Shown here: piece after piece, positions 33,128 through 42,500 of the stretch
Layout: each line of letters begins with the position of its first letter
Position numbering within the stretch: the first letter of the stretch is position 1
Program-made: the position numbers and the translations under genes
NCBI RefSeq assembly: GCF_046484155.1
Contig: NZ_JAWOBT010000104.1
Span: 1-64,000, forward strand
Reading direction: 5' to 3'
DNA length: 64,000 nucleotides
DNA from: Alkalibacterium sp046484155
Lineage (GTDB): Bacteria > Bacillota > Bacilli > Lactobacillales > Carnobacteriaceae_A
Notes under the pieces: model-generated
Told to the model about the DNA's origin: nothing
Databases searched by the model: none
Seen by the model: the letters and a program-made list of their open reading frames with translations, nothing else

Positions 33128-34075
33128 ATGGCAACAAATAAAGATGCAGAAGCGGCAGTTTTATCGAATGTTAAGCCCACATCTGCCCCTCCGATGGGAT
33201 TTAAAGTGATTGTTCGCGAATTTATGCGAGATAAATTAGCATTAGGTTCTTTGATATTATTAGTCGTATTGTTAGTGACGATTTTTGTCTGGTCTTTTAT
33301 TGTCGATCAGACAGCGGTACAGCGAATCAGTTTGTGGGATTCTTATTTACCGCCCATGTCAATGAGTATTGATCCACTTTACGAAGGAACACGTTATATA
33401 CTGGGAACTGATTCAGCAGGACGAGATATCTTCGGTTTACTTCTGATCGGTGCACGTAACTCACTCCTCTTAGGATGGACGGTTGCAATGGTAACCAGTG
33501 CAATCGGTATTGTCGTCGGGATTTTAGCAGCGTTTTATGCTGGAATGGTAGACAACATCATCATGCGTATTATTGACTTTATTATGATTTTGCCTCAACT
33601 AATGATTATTATTATTTTCGTAACGATTGTACCAAACTATAACATTGTCACTTTTGCAGGAATACTTATTCTCTTTAACTGGCATGGTCAGGCAAGATTT
33701 ATTCGTGGACGTGCTCTGACAGTAGGGCGTCTAGATTTTATAAGTGCTTCTAAAACAATGGGTACACCATCGATTGTGATTATGCTTCGCGAAATGATGC
33801 CAAATATAAGTTCATTGATCATTGTTACCTTAACATTGAACTTTGCTGGTAGTGTTGGCTTAGAAACAGGGTTGTCCTACCTTGGATTCGGTTTACCAAC
33901 CGGAACACCAAGTTTAGGTACGTTAGTTTCCTATGCTACTAATCCAGATATTCTGGAGAATAAAGCTTGGGTTTGGTTACCAGCTTCAACCTTGATTCTT
34001 GTGTTGGTGCTGTGTATAAACTACGTCGGTCGCGCGCTACAACGTTCGGCAGACGCAAAACAAAGATTAGGATAA
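33128..34075 (+). CDS. oppC: oligopeptide ABC transporter permease OppC
   Basis: This 315-residue permease has an N-terminal cytoplasmic segment, a first helix near residues 37-58, the OppC signature LGTDSAGRDIFGLLLIGARNS and the EAA loop SASKTMGTPSIVIMLREMMP. Five further helices complete it. It forms the other half of the channel with OppB. AGAAAGGAATGAG precedes the ATG. Confidence 0.95.
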   Translation: MATNKDAEAAVLSNVKPTSAPPMGFKVIVREFMRDKLALGSLILLVVLLVTIFVWSFIVDQTAVQRISLWDSYLPPMSMSIDPLYEGTRYILGTDSAGRDIFGLLLIGARNSLLLGWTVAMVTSAIGIVVGILAAFYAGMVDNIIMRIIDFIMILPQLMIIIIFVTIVPNYNIVTFAGILILFNWHGQARFIRGRALTVGRLDFISASKTMGTPSIVIMLREMMPNISSLIIVTLTLNFAGSVGLETGLSYLGFGLPTGTPSLGTLVSYATNPDILENKAWVWLPASTLILVLVLCINYVGRALQRSADAKQRLG

Positions 34076-34094
34076 GAGAAGGGGAGAAAAAAAT

Positions 34095-35969
34095 ATGTCA
34101 AACAAGAAAAAATATAGCATGTTGGCAAGTACTGCTGCAGTCGCATTTATTTTAGCAGCTTGTGGTGACGGGGAAACTGATGACACAACTGATAGTGGGA
34201 CAGATGGTACAGAAGATTCAGGTGAGGAAAGTTCTAACGGGGAACAAGACGGACCTCAACCAATCACATTTGAACAGCGTGTTGAAAATGAAGGCGAAGA
34301 AATGGAAGGCGGCACTTTAAACATTGGGTATGTTTCCGATTCACCATTTACTGGTATCTTCAGTTGGGAACTATACACTGGTAACCCAGATGCAATCGTA
34401 ATGGGCTACACAATGGGAGAAGTATTAGGCTACGACGAGAACTATCAATGGGATGATTCTGGTGCAGCTACTTTTGAATTAGATCAAGATACAAATGTGG
34501 CTACCATCACACTTAAAGATAATATTTTGTGGCATGATGGAGAACAAGTAACTGCTGGGGATATTGCATTTACACACGAAATCATCGGTCATCCAGATTA
34601 CACTGGTGTTCGTTATAGTGGTGATATAGCTAATATCGTTGGTATGGAAGCATACAAAAGTGGCGAAGCAGATAGTATCGAAGGCGTTCGTGTCATAGAT
34701 GACTTAACGCTTGAAATTGAATACCAATCTGTTGGCGTTCAAATGCTTCAAGCGGGTGGTGGTGTATGGGCTTATGCTGCACCGCGTCACTATCTAGAAG
34801 ATATTCCAGTGGGTGAACTTGAATCATCTCCAGAAATTCGTGAAAATCCAATTGGGTTTGGACCATTCAAAGTTGAAAACATTGTTCCAGGCGAATCTGT
34901 TTCATATACCGCATTTGAAGATTACTACCGTGGTGCTCCAAAATTAGATCGTATCGAACTAGAAACTGTTCCGACATCTTCTGCTGTTGCGGCTATGGAA
35001 AATGCTTCATATGACGTGTTTGTGGGTATGCCAACAGACCAATATGAAACCTTCAAAGATATTCCAGGCTATACAATATTAGGTCAGGATGAAAATGCTT
35101 ATACGTACATCGGATTCAAATTAGGCGAATGGCAAGATGCTGAAATGGATGGAGACGAGATTGTAGAACCCGCTCAAAACGTTCCAAATCCAGATGCAAA
35201 AATGGCTGATAAAGAATTGAGACAAGCTATGGCTTTCGCAATAGATAACGATGCTGTAGGCGCTCGTTTCTACCAAGGGTTACGTCGTCGCGCAAACTCA
35301 CCAATTATCCCTAACTTCGCTGATTACTATAATGAAGCGTTGGAAGGATATCCACATGATCCAGAACGTGCAAACGAACTGCTTGATGAGGCTGGATATG
35401 AAGATGTCGACGGAGACGGTATGCGTGAAAACCCTGAGGGTGAAGAGTTAGTTATCAACTTTGCTTCTATGTCAGGTGGAGAAGTTGCTGAACCTATCGT
35501 GGAATATTACATGCAATCATGGGAAAAAGTTGGTTTAAACGTTCAACTTCTAGACGGACGTTTACACGAATTCAACTCATTCTATGACCGCGTTGGAGCT
35601 GATGATCCTGAAATCGATATTTATCAAGGAGCATGGGGAACAGGTACCGATCCAACTCCTTCAGAATTATATGGTCGTGATGCTGAATTTAACTTTACTC
35701 GTTGGGCATCAGAAGAAAATGACGAGTTTATGGAACAAATGACAAGTCCAGAAGGTTTTGATACTGAATGGCGTGCAGGAGTATTTAACGATTGGCAGGA
35801 ATACTTCATGGAAGAATTACCAATTATCCCAACATTATTCCGTAAAGCTGTCACACCAGTTAATAACCGTGTGGGCTCATTTGACATCAATGTTGGTGTA
35901 GATGCAGACACTCCTGGTGCAGGCTTGCATACACTTTACCTAACTGGTACAGAACGTGCAGTTGAATAA
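34095..35969 (+). CDS. oppA: oligopeptide-binding lipoprotein OppA
   Basis: This 624-residue extracellular receptor starts with a lipoprotein signal peptide (MSNKKKYSMLASTAAVAF, then the lipobox LAAC), so it is anchored through Cys23. An acidic, Asp/Ser/Gly/Glu-rich linker of about 40 residues separates the anchor from the SBP_bac_5 domain (from about residue 70, GGTLNIGYVSDSPF). Surface acidity is high throughout, consistent with, but not proof of, salt adaptation. GAAGGGGAG precedes the start. It closes the opp operon before a strong terminator. Confidence 0.94.
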   Translation: MSNKKKYSMLASTAAVAFILAACGDGETDDTTDSGTDGTEDSGEESSNGEQDGPQPITFEQRVENEGEEMEGGTLNIGYVSDSPFTGIFSWELYTGNPDAIVMGYTMGEVLGYDENYQWDDSGAATFELDQDTNVATITLKDNILWHDGEQVTAGDIAFTHEIIGHPDYTGVRYSGDIANIVGMEAYKSGEADSIEGVRVIDDLTLEIEYQSVGVQMLQAGGGVWAYAAPRHYLEDIPVGELESSPEIRENPIGFGPFKVENIVPGESVSYTAFEDYYRGAPKLDRIELETVPTSSAVAAMENASYDVFVGMPTDQYETFKDIPGYTILGQDENAYTYIGFKLGEWQDAEMDGDEIVEPAQNVPNPDAKMADKELRQAMAFAIDNDAVGARFYQGLRRRANSPIIPNFADYYNEALEGYPHDPERANELLDEAGYEDVDGDGMRENPEGEELVINFASMSGGEVAEPIVEYYMQSWEKVGLNVQLLDGRLHEFNSFYDRVGADDPEIDIYQGAWGTGTDPTPSELYGRDAEFNFTRWASEENDEFMEQMTSPEGFDTEWRAGVFNDWQEYFMEELPIIPTLFRKAVTPVNNRVGSFDINVGVDADTPGAGLHTLYLTGTERAVE

Positions 35970-36007
35970 TATTTTTAATTATTAATTTCAATAAAAAGTA
36001 AATGCTA

Positions 36008-36042
36008 AACACCCAAGGAGCTTAATCCTTGGGTGTTTTTTT
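36008..36042 (+). terminator. terminator of the opp operon
   Basis: AACACCCAAGGA (36008-36019) pairs perfectly with TCCTTGGGTGTT (36026-36037), followed by a T run. Confidence 0.92.
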
Positions 36043-36053
36043 GCAAAAAATAT

Positions 36054-36082
36054 TTGTAGTTAGTTTTAAAATCAGGTATGAT
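36054..36082 (+). promoter_or_regulatory. promoter of the HrtBA-like ABC genes
   Basis: TTGTAG (36054-36059) and TATGAT (36077-36082) are spaced 17 bases apart, about 70 bases before the permease gene. Confidence 0.65.
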
Positions 36083-36151
36083 TATAAATGGATTCTGTGA
36101 GTTTTTTAAATAAAAATACGGACTCAAACTATAGGATAATGAGGGTTACAT

Positions 36152-37243
36152 ATGTTTTTAGCATGGCAAGAGATTAAATATTCAAAAACGCGTTTTGCAT
36201 TAATTATTGGAGTGGTAGTACTTATATCTTACCTTGTTTTTTTTCTGACAGGTTTAGCATATGGTTTAGCACAAGAAAATCGCATGAGTATCGATAAGTG
36301 GGATGCGGATGGCATTGTTTTGGCTGATGAGTCTAATTTAAATATCAATATGTCTATGTTCCCTAAAGATCAAATGGAAACTATTAATGCATATGAGAAG
36401 GCCTCTCTCGGGGTTACATCAAGTGTTGTCCAGCCAAAAGAGAAAACAGATGAAGAAAGTAAGGTTAATGTGACTTTTTTTGGTATCGATAAAGAAGAAT
36501 TTATTTATCCTGGAGTAATAGAAGGTGAGGGTTTTAGTGAAGAAAATGAAGTCATCGCCGATATCAGCTTAAAGAACGAAGAAGGCATAAATATTGGAGA
36601 TGAACTATCTTTAGCCGGAATGGATTTAACAGTAGAAATCGTCGGGTTTACTGATAATGCCAAGTTCAGCGTTGGACCCGTATTATATACGAATCACCCG
36701 ACGTACCAGCGGATCAGAGCAAGTGGTTTTGGTGAAAGAGAAGATGAAATCATTAGTGCGATTGCTGTGCGTGGGGGTTCTGGGGAAATTTCAGATATCG
36801 AGTTAAATGATAATGACTTAAACTTATATTCAACTGGGGAATTCATCTCTAATCTACCTGGTTATACTGCCCAAGTTCTCACATTTGGACTTATGATTGG
36901 CTTTTTAGTGTTGATTGCTGCAATGATCATAGGCATATTTATCTACGTATTGACTCTACAAAAATCATCAATGCTTGGTGTAATGAAAGCGCAAGGGATT
37001 TCATCTAAATACATTGCTAAGTCTGTGGTAGGACAAACATTTTTGCTTTCGTTCATAGGTGTCTTTACAGGTTTAGTTTTAACTTTAGGAACAGGACTTG
37101 TCTTACCGGCAGCTGTACCGTATCAAAATAATCTGTTATTTTTGATATCTATCACGACAATGTTAATAGTTGTAGCAGTTGCAGGAGCATTCTTCTCTGT
37201 TCGTACCGTTGTAAAAATCGATCCATTAGAAGCGATAGATTAG
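36152..37243 (+). CDS. ABC transporter permease, FtsX/HrtB-like
   Basis: This 363-residue protein has the MacB/FtsX topology: one N-terminal helix (about 14-36), a large extracellular domain of about 200 residues, and three C-terminal helices (about 245-345). The opening AWQEIKYSKTRFALIIGVVV and the FFLTGLAYGLAQEN segment resemble HrtB, the permease of the haem-efflux pair HrtAB. The substrate cannot be read from sequence; haem or a hydrophobic toxicant is an inference from family. It is followed 9 bases later by its ATPase. Confidence 0.85.
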   Translation: MFLAWQEIKYSKTRFALIIGVVVLISYLVFFLTGLAYGLAQENRMSIDKWDADGIVLADESNLNINMSMFPKDQMETINAYEKASLGVTSSVVQPKEKTDEESKVNVTFFGIDKEEFIYPGVIEGEGFSEENEVIADISLKNEEGINIGDELSLAGMDLTVEIVGFTDNAKFSVGPVLYTNHPTYQRIRASGFGEREDEIISAIAVRGGSGEISDIELNDNDLNLYSTGEFISNLPGYTAQVLTFGLMIGFLVLIAAMIIGIFIYVLTLQKSSMLGVMKAQGISSKYIAKSVVGQTFLLSFIGVFTGLVLTLGTGLVLPAAVPYQNNLLFLISITTMLIVVAVAGAFFSVRTVVKIDPLEAID

Positions 37244-37252
37244 GAGCTAGTA

Positions 37253-37924
37253 ATGAAACTTATTGAATTGAAAGGCGTTAAAAAAACATTTAAAGATGGC
37301 AGAAAAACGATTGAAGCATTGAAGTCGACCAATTTCTCAGTCGAAGAGGGTGAGTTCGTAGCTATTATTGGTCCGAGTGGATCGGGAAAAAGTACGTTTC
37401 TTACGATAATAGGTGGACTACAAACACCAACCGAAGGTAAAGTATTCATCAAAAACGATAAATTCAGTGAACTCGAAGAAAAAAAACGGGCCACGAAGCG
37501 ATTTAATGAAATTGGTTTCATATTACAAGCATCTAATCTTATTCCGTTCCTCACTGTGAAAGATCAATTGAGACTGGTCAATAAAGTTGAAAAATCAAAA
37601 ATTGATGAAAGCAAAATAAAAAAGCTGCTATCGGAACTTGGCATTGATAATTTGATGGATAAATATCCAAGCGATTTATCTGGTGGAGAAAAACAGCGAG
37701 CAGCAATTGCCCGTGCAATGTACCATGATCCAGCTGTTATTTTAGCGGATGAACCAACAGCTAGTCTAGATACTGACCGTGCGTTTGAAGTTGTTGCAAT
37801 TTTAGCTAGGGAGACAAAGAAAAAAAAGAAAGCGACCATCATGGTCACTCACGACGAGCGCTTAACTGAGTATTGTGATTCAGTCTATGCGATGAAAGAT
37901 GGCGTATTGACAAAAAATCAATAA
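37253..37924 (+). CDS. ABC transporter ATP-binding protein, HrtA-like
   Basis: This 223-residue ATPase of the MacB/LolD class has Walker A GPSGSGKST, signature LSGGEKQRAAIARAM and Walker B VILADEPTASLD. Its GFILQASNLIPFLTVKDQL segment resembles HrtA more than LolD-type ATPases. With the preceding permease it forms a two-gene exporter. TAGGAGCTAG precedes the ATG. No TetR-type hrtR regulator is adjacent. Confidence 0.88.
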   Translation: MKLIELKGVKKTFKDGRKTIEALKSTNFSVEEGEFVAIIGPSGSGKSTFLTIIGGLQTPTEGKVFIKNDKFSELEEKKRATKRFNEIGFILQASNLIPFLTVKDQLRLVNKVEKSKIDESKIKKLLSELGIDNLMDKYPSDLSGGEKQRAAIARAMYHDPAVILADEPTASLDTDRAFEVVAILARETKKKKKATIMVTHDERLTEYCDSVYAMKDGVLTKNQ

Positions 37925-37960
37925 AAGTAGCCAATCATTAACAGGGAAAAAATTAGCACG

Positions 37961-38022
37961 ATGGTTGCTGGGTCAGTGGGGGCAGCTAGTGCCACTCGAT
38001 TGAAGAATGCTGGTTATGTGTA
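37961..38022 (+). other. 20-codon open frame, possible gene remnant
   Basis: Between the ABC gene and the terminator, an ATG at 37961 opens a frame MVAGSVGAASATRLKNAGYV ending in TAA. The pattern G-x2-GA-x3-A-x-RL-x2-AGY recalls a Rossmann dinucleotide-binding turn, but it is too short to assign, and no strong ribosome binding site is present. Confidence 0.2.
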
Positions 38023-38038
38023 AAATTATATAAAAAAA

Positions 38039-38071
38039 AGCAAGAAAGAGACTTCCTCTTTCTTGCTTTTT
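38039..38071. terminator. bidirectional terminator
   Basis: GCAAGAAAGAG (38039-38049) pairs perfectly with CTCTTTCTTGC (38055-38065), flanked by an A run and a T run. It serves the ABC exporter on + and the HAD gene on -. Confidence 0.9.
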
Positions 38072-38075
38072 TAGA

Positions 38076-38888
38076 CTATAGTTTAAAATAACTTTCCAGA
38101 TAATTTGCTAAGCCATCTTCGTGATTATTTTTGATGGTGATATCATTACTGATGGATTTTAAGCGTTCAGTACCATTTGACATCACAACACCGTGACCAG
38201 CATATTGAATCATTTCGAAATCATTTTCCTGATCACCAAAGGCCAGAATATCTTCACGATTAAGATTATAATAACTAGCTATGCGCTCTATTCCCATAGC
38301 TTTTTGGACGCCAGCAGCGACTACTTCCAAGCAAGGGGTTTTTCCGCCCCACATGCGGACTTCAACTGAATCTTTATAGATATCTATGATCTTTTGTTCT
38401 ATTGCTGGCTGATATTGGCTTGTTGACGTAAATACGCCTATAGATGTAGGGTCTTCCAATAAGATTTCAGGTCTTAACTGCTTACTCATATGAATACCAT
38501 CCGGAAAGAAATCTGGATAAGGAATATACTCACCTTCAATATAAATTGATGATCGAGACTCTGCAGCGATGAGTTGCACTTCTGGATTGTCTTTTAGAGA
38601 AAGCATAGATAAAGCAAGGTCCTTGCTCAAGGTTTTGTGATACCCGTATTTCCATAGTTTTTGAGATGGATTGTGACACCATGCTCCGTTAAAGTTAACG
38701 ATGGGAGTATCTAATTTAAGTTGATCGTAGTAGTAGTAACTGTTTCTAAAAGGACGTCCAGTAACGATGGAGACGATATGACCGTCATTTTGAAGACGCG
38801 TTAATGTTTTTTTGGTTCTTGAAGATATTTCTGAATGGTCATTTAGAGTAGTCCCATCCAAATCTATAGCAATAAGTTTTCTTTTCAT
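38076..38888 (-). CDS. Cof-type HAD-IIB family phosphatase
   Basis: This 270-residue hydrolase has HAD motif I AIDLDGTTLND with nucleophile and acid aspartates, motif II VTGRP, and motif IV LAFGDQENDFEM. The C2B cap lies between. These enzymes dephosphorylate sugar phosphates, FMN or pyridoxal phosphate; the substrate here is unknown. AAAAGGATGAT precedes the ATG on the minus strand. It is a lone gene transcribed against its neighbours. Confidence 0.92.
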   Translation of the reverse strand: MKRKLIAIDLDGTTLNDHSEISSRTKKTLTRLQNDGHIVSIVTGRPFRNSYYYYDQLKLDTPIVNFNGAWCHNPSQKLWKYGYHKTLSKDLALSMLSLKDNPEVQLIAAESRSSIYIEGEYIPYPDFFPDGIHMSKQLRPEILLEDPTSIGVFTSTSQYQPAIEQKIIDIYKDSVEVRMWGGKTPCLEVVAAGVQKAMGIERIASYYNLNREDILAFGDQENDFEMIQYAGHGVVMSNGTERLKSISNDITIKNNHEDGLANYLESYFKL

Positions 38889-39040
38889 ATTAAATCATCC
38901 TTTTAACTGATCGTCATTCATTTTCTTTACTAGTATAGCAAAGGTATCAATAAAAGTATAATAAATGTTTACATCAGAATAGTTGAAACGATTTGTTCAA
39001 CTAAATTTTTTAGAATTAAGTGAAATCTTTATAATAAATA

Positions 39041-39049
39041 TGGTAAAAT
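39041..39049 (+). promoter_or_regulatory. putative extended -10 promoter of the sufT-like gene
   Basis: TGGTAAAAT is an extended -10; the upstream -35 (TGAAAT, 39021-39026) is weak. The start codon is 25 bases downstream. Confidence 0.4.
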
Positions 39050-39073
39050 ATAGGTGTGTAAGGAGGAAATTTA

Positions 39074-39415
39074 ATGAATGAAGATAAAAAAGTATGGCCC
39101 GAAGAAGAAATAAAAGATATAAAAAAACGTATTATGGAAGCTTTGGAACAAGTTATTGACCCGGAGCTTGGCATAGATATTGTTAATTTAGGTCTCGTTT
39201 ATGAGGTCAATGTTTTTAATGGTGGGTATTGTGAAATAAAAATAACATTAACAACGATGGGTTGTCCATTAGCTGATGTTATTACTGAAGATATATTGAA
39301 TGCCGTGAAAACAATACCTGAAATTACAGAAACCGATGTCAAGTTAGTCTGGTATCCCGCTTGGGACACGTCGAGAATGAGCAGATATGCCAGAATTGCT
39401 TTAGGAATTAGATGA
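39074..39415 (+). CDS. sufT: MIP18/DUF59 family metal-sulfur cluster assembly factor (SufT-like)
   Basis: This 113-residue protein contains the DUF59 core VIDPELGIDIVNLGLVYEV and TTMGCPLADVI with the conserved Cys. It ends YPAWDTSRMSRYARIALG, characteristic of the YitW/SufT group that helps mature Fe-S proteins. No suf operon is adjacent. AAGGAGG lies 8 bases before the ATG. It is monocistronic, with a terminator immediately after. Confidence 0.88.
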   Translation: MNEDKKVWPEEEIKDIKKRIMEALEQVIDPELGIDIVNLGLVYEVNVFNGGYCEIKITLTTMGCPLADVITEDILNAVKTIPEITETDVKLVWYPAWDTSRMSRYARIALGIR

Positions 39416-39422
39416 TTCAATC

Positions 39423-39475
39423 CTCAATAAGGCACTAGGAATAGTTTATCCCTAATGCTTTATTGAGATTTTTTT
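39423..39475 (+). terminator. terminator after the sufT-like gene
   Basis: CTCAATAA (39423-39430) pairs with TTATTGAG (39460-39467), extended inward through a partly paired stem, and is followed by seven T residues. Confidence 0.85.
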
Positions 39476-39480
39476 ACTGT

Positions 39481-39486
39481 TATAAT
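39481..39486 (+). promoter_or_regulatory. putative dnaE -10 element
   Basis: A perfect TATAAT lies just after the terminator T run and 46 bases before the dnaE start. No good -35 is visible at the right distance. Confidence 0.4.
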
Positions 39487-39531
39487 AGTATGTGGTATTT
39501 AAATTGCAAATTAAAAGAGGTGAGAGTATAA

Positions 39532-42500
39532 ATGAATTACATACCTTTAAACGTTATAAGTTCTTATTCGTTACTGGAAAGTACAATAAAGATCCCAAAA
39601 TTAATAGCACAAGCTAAAAGTCTGGGCTACACTAGCATAGCACTCACCGATAAAAATGTTATGCATGGAGCTGTAGAGTTTTATTTAAAGGCTAAAGAAC
39701 AAGGTATTAAACCTATATTAGGGATTACAGTGGATATTTACGAGAATGATGAATCGGAAACGGCTTTGTCTGTTATTTTACTGGCTAAGAATGCCGGAGG
39801 ATATCAAAATTTATTAGCTATATCAAGTTTAATTAAATATGATCGAGAAAAAATAACATTGGATATAATGAAATCATATTCTACTCAATTAATAGGTATC
39901 ATAAATTATGAAAGTCTTGAAAATATAGTATTAGAAAGAGAAAACAATAAAAAGAACGTAGTGATAGATCTTAAGCGGAATTTCAATCATTTATTCTTAG
40001 GAATATACTGCAATGGCAGCAATCAGAAAGTGATAGATGAGATAAAGCAGCTCTCTAATGATCTTAATATACCGTTAGTTGTAAATGAACCCATTCAATC
40101 ACTACAGGAAAATGATTCTTTATCGCTAAGGGTGCTTGAAGCAATAAGTAATCAAACAACGATCGACTCTGATAAGCAGTTAAGTGATTCATCTTTCTAT
40201 TATTTGAAGGATAAAGCTAAACAAATCGAGTGGTATTCACAAAACAACTTGATTGAAGCATTAAGTAATACAGTGAAAATATCAGAATCCATTCAACTGG
40301 ACTTGAGCTGGAAGAGTGTTTTACCAAAGTATACCACTCCGAAGAATCTGAATTCTTCAGACTATCTGATTAAACTCGTGAATACTCAGTTAAAGAATAA
40401 ATTGCCTGATCATTCAAAAGAATATGAAGAGAGAATTGAAAAAGAGCTGGGAGTCATAATCAAGATGGGATTTGCAGACTATTTTTTGATTGTTTGGGAT
40501 TTAATGAAATATGCTCACCAGAACGGAATAGTGACTGGAGCTGGAAGGGGATCAGCGGCTGGCTCACTTGTTTCTTACCTTTTGAATATCACAGATGTCG
40601 ATCCTGTAAAGTACGAACTTTTGTTTGACCGCTTTTTAAATGAGGAGAGATATACATTACCCGATATCGATTTAGATTTTCCGGACAATAAACGGGATAG
40701 CATCCTTAAATATGTTTTAAATAAATACGGAAAAGAACATGTTGCTCAAATTGCGACATTTGGGACATTTGCTGCAAAAATGGCTTTGCGTGATACAGGG
40801 AGAGTGTTCGGTTTATCGACCAATGAACTCAAGAGATGGTCAGACGCGATACCGGGCTCCTTAGGCATAACTTTAAACAAAGCGTATAAAGAATCAGAAG
40901 AATTAAGAACAATGGTGAATCAAAGTGATCTTAATAAAAAAATATTTCAGATAGCTCTAAATCTAGAAGGACTTCCAAGACACGTTTCCACACATGCAGC
41001 AGGAGTAGTCATCTCAAGAGATCCATTAATCCAGACAGCTCCTCTTCAAGAAGGGAATGGCTTAATGCCCTTAACTCAGTATACGATGAATGATATTGAA
41101 ACAGTGGGACTACTGAAAATGGATTTCCTGGGTTTAAAGAATTTAACTATTCTTGCTGATTGCTTAAAAAATGTTTCAGAGTTAAAAGGTTCAGTTAGAG
41201 ATAAACTGGCAACGATACCTTTAAATGATCAGAAGACGCTTGATCTTTTCAAAAAGGGGGACACAAATGGTATCTTCCAGTTTGAATCTAGTGGAATAAG
41301 AAATGTATTAAGAAAATTACAACCATCAGATTTTGAAGATATTGTAGCCGTTAATGCTTTGTATCGACCAGGTCCAATGGAACAAATCGATGTATTTATT
41401 AAAAGAAAGCATGGGGCTGAAAAAACAGATTATATCCACGACGATTTGAAAGATATTCTTGAAGTGACAAACGGGGTAATGGTCTATCAAGAACAAGTCA
41501 TGAAGGTAGCTTCAAAAATTGCGGGATATAGTTTAGCAGAAGCCGATATTTTAAGGCGAGCCATATCAAAAAAAATCAAAAAAGAAATAGATGCAGGTCG
41601 CAAGCAGTTTATTGCAGGTGCCAAGCGAAGAGGTTATAGCGAAGATGTAGCTAAGCGTATATATGCCCATATCGAAAGGTTTGCTGACTATGGATTTAAT
41701 CGTTCGCACGCAGTCTCCTATTCAAAATTAGCTTTCCAACTTGCTTATTTTAAAGCGCATTATCCAGCAGCTTTTTTTGTTTCACTGATGCGAGCCTCAA
41801 CAAACAACAAAGAAAAATTGACTAAATATTTATTGGAAGCTAAACAAAGACAGATTGAGCTTGTTCATCCGGATATTAACCAAAGTGAAGAGAATTTTAA
41901 AGTGATCGATAAAGGTATTTGTTTTGGATTCAATTCAATTAAAGGTGTTCGTAAAGATTTTATCGAACACATATTGTATGAAAGAAAACAGCAGGGGAAG
42001 TTTCAAGATCTACTGTCATTCATTAATCGAATTGATGAAAGATGGAGAAAAGAACAATATATAGAACCGCTGATTTATGCGGGATGTTTTGATCGATTAG
42101 AACATAATCGTCACACACTCATTGATTCATTAGAGTCAATGATCAATAGCGTAAACATGAGTCATGGTAATATCGAATTGTTTGAATCACTTTCACCAAA
42201 AATCCACTATAAAGAAGAGTACGGTATAGAAGCACGTTTGAAGCAGGAATTTGAAGTGACGGGTTTTTATTTATCTGGTCATCCGACAGACAAATATATG
42301 GATACAAGATACAATAGTCAAGCTATATATTTAACTGACTCGTTAAATAATAAAACACAGACCTATATTGTCTCCGTTCAAGAAGTGAAGAAAATCCAGA
42401 CTAAACGAGGCGAACCTATGGCCTTTTTAGAGGTCACTGACGCTTCAAAAGAAGCAACCTGCGTTTTGTTTCCTGATGTTTACCGGAAGTACTCGAAAGA

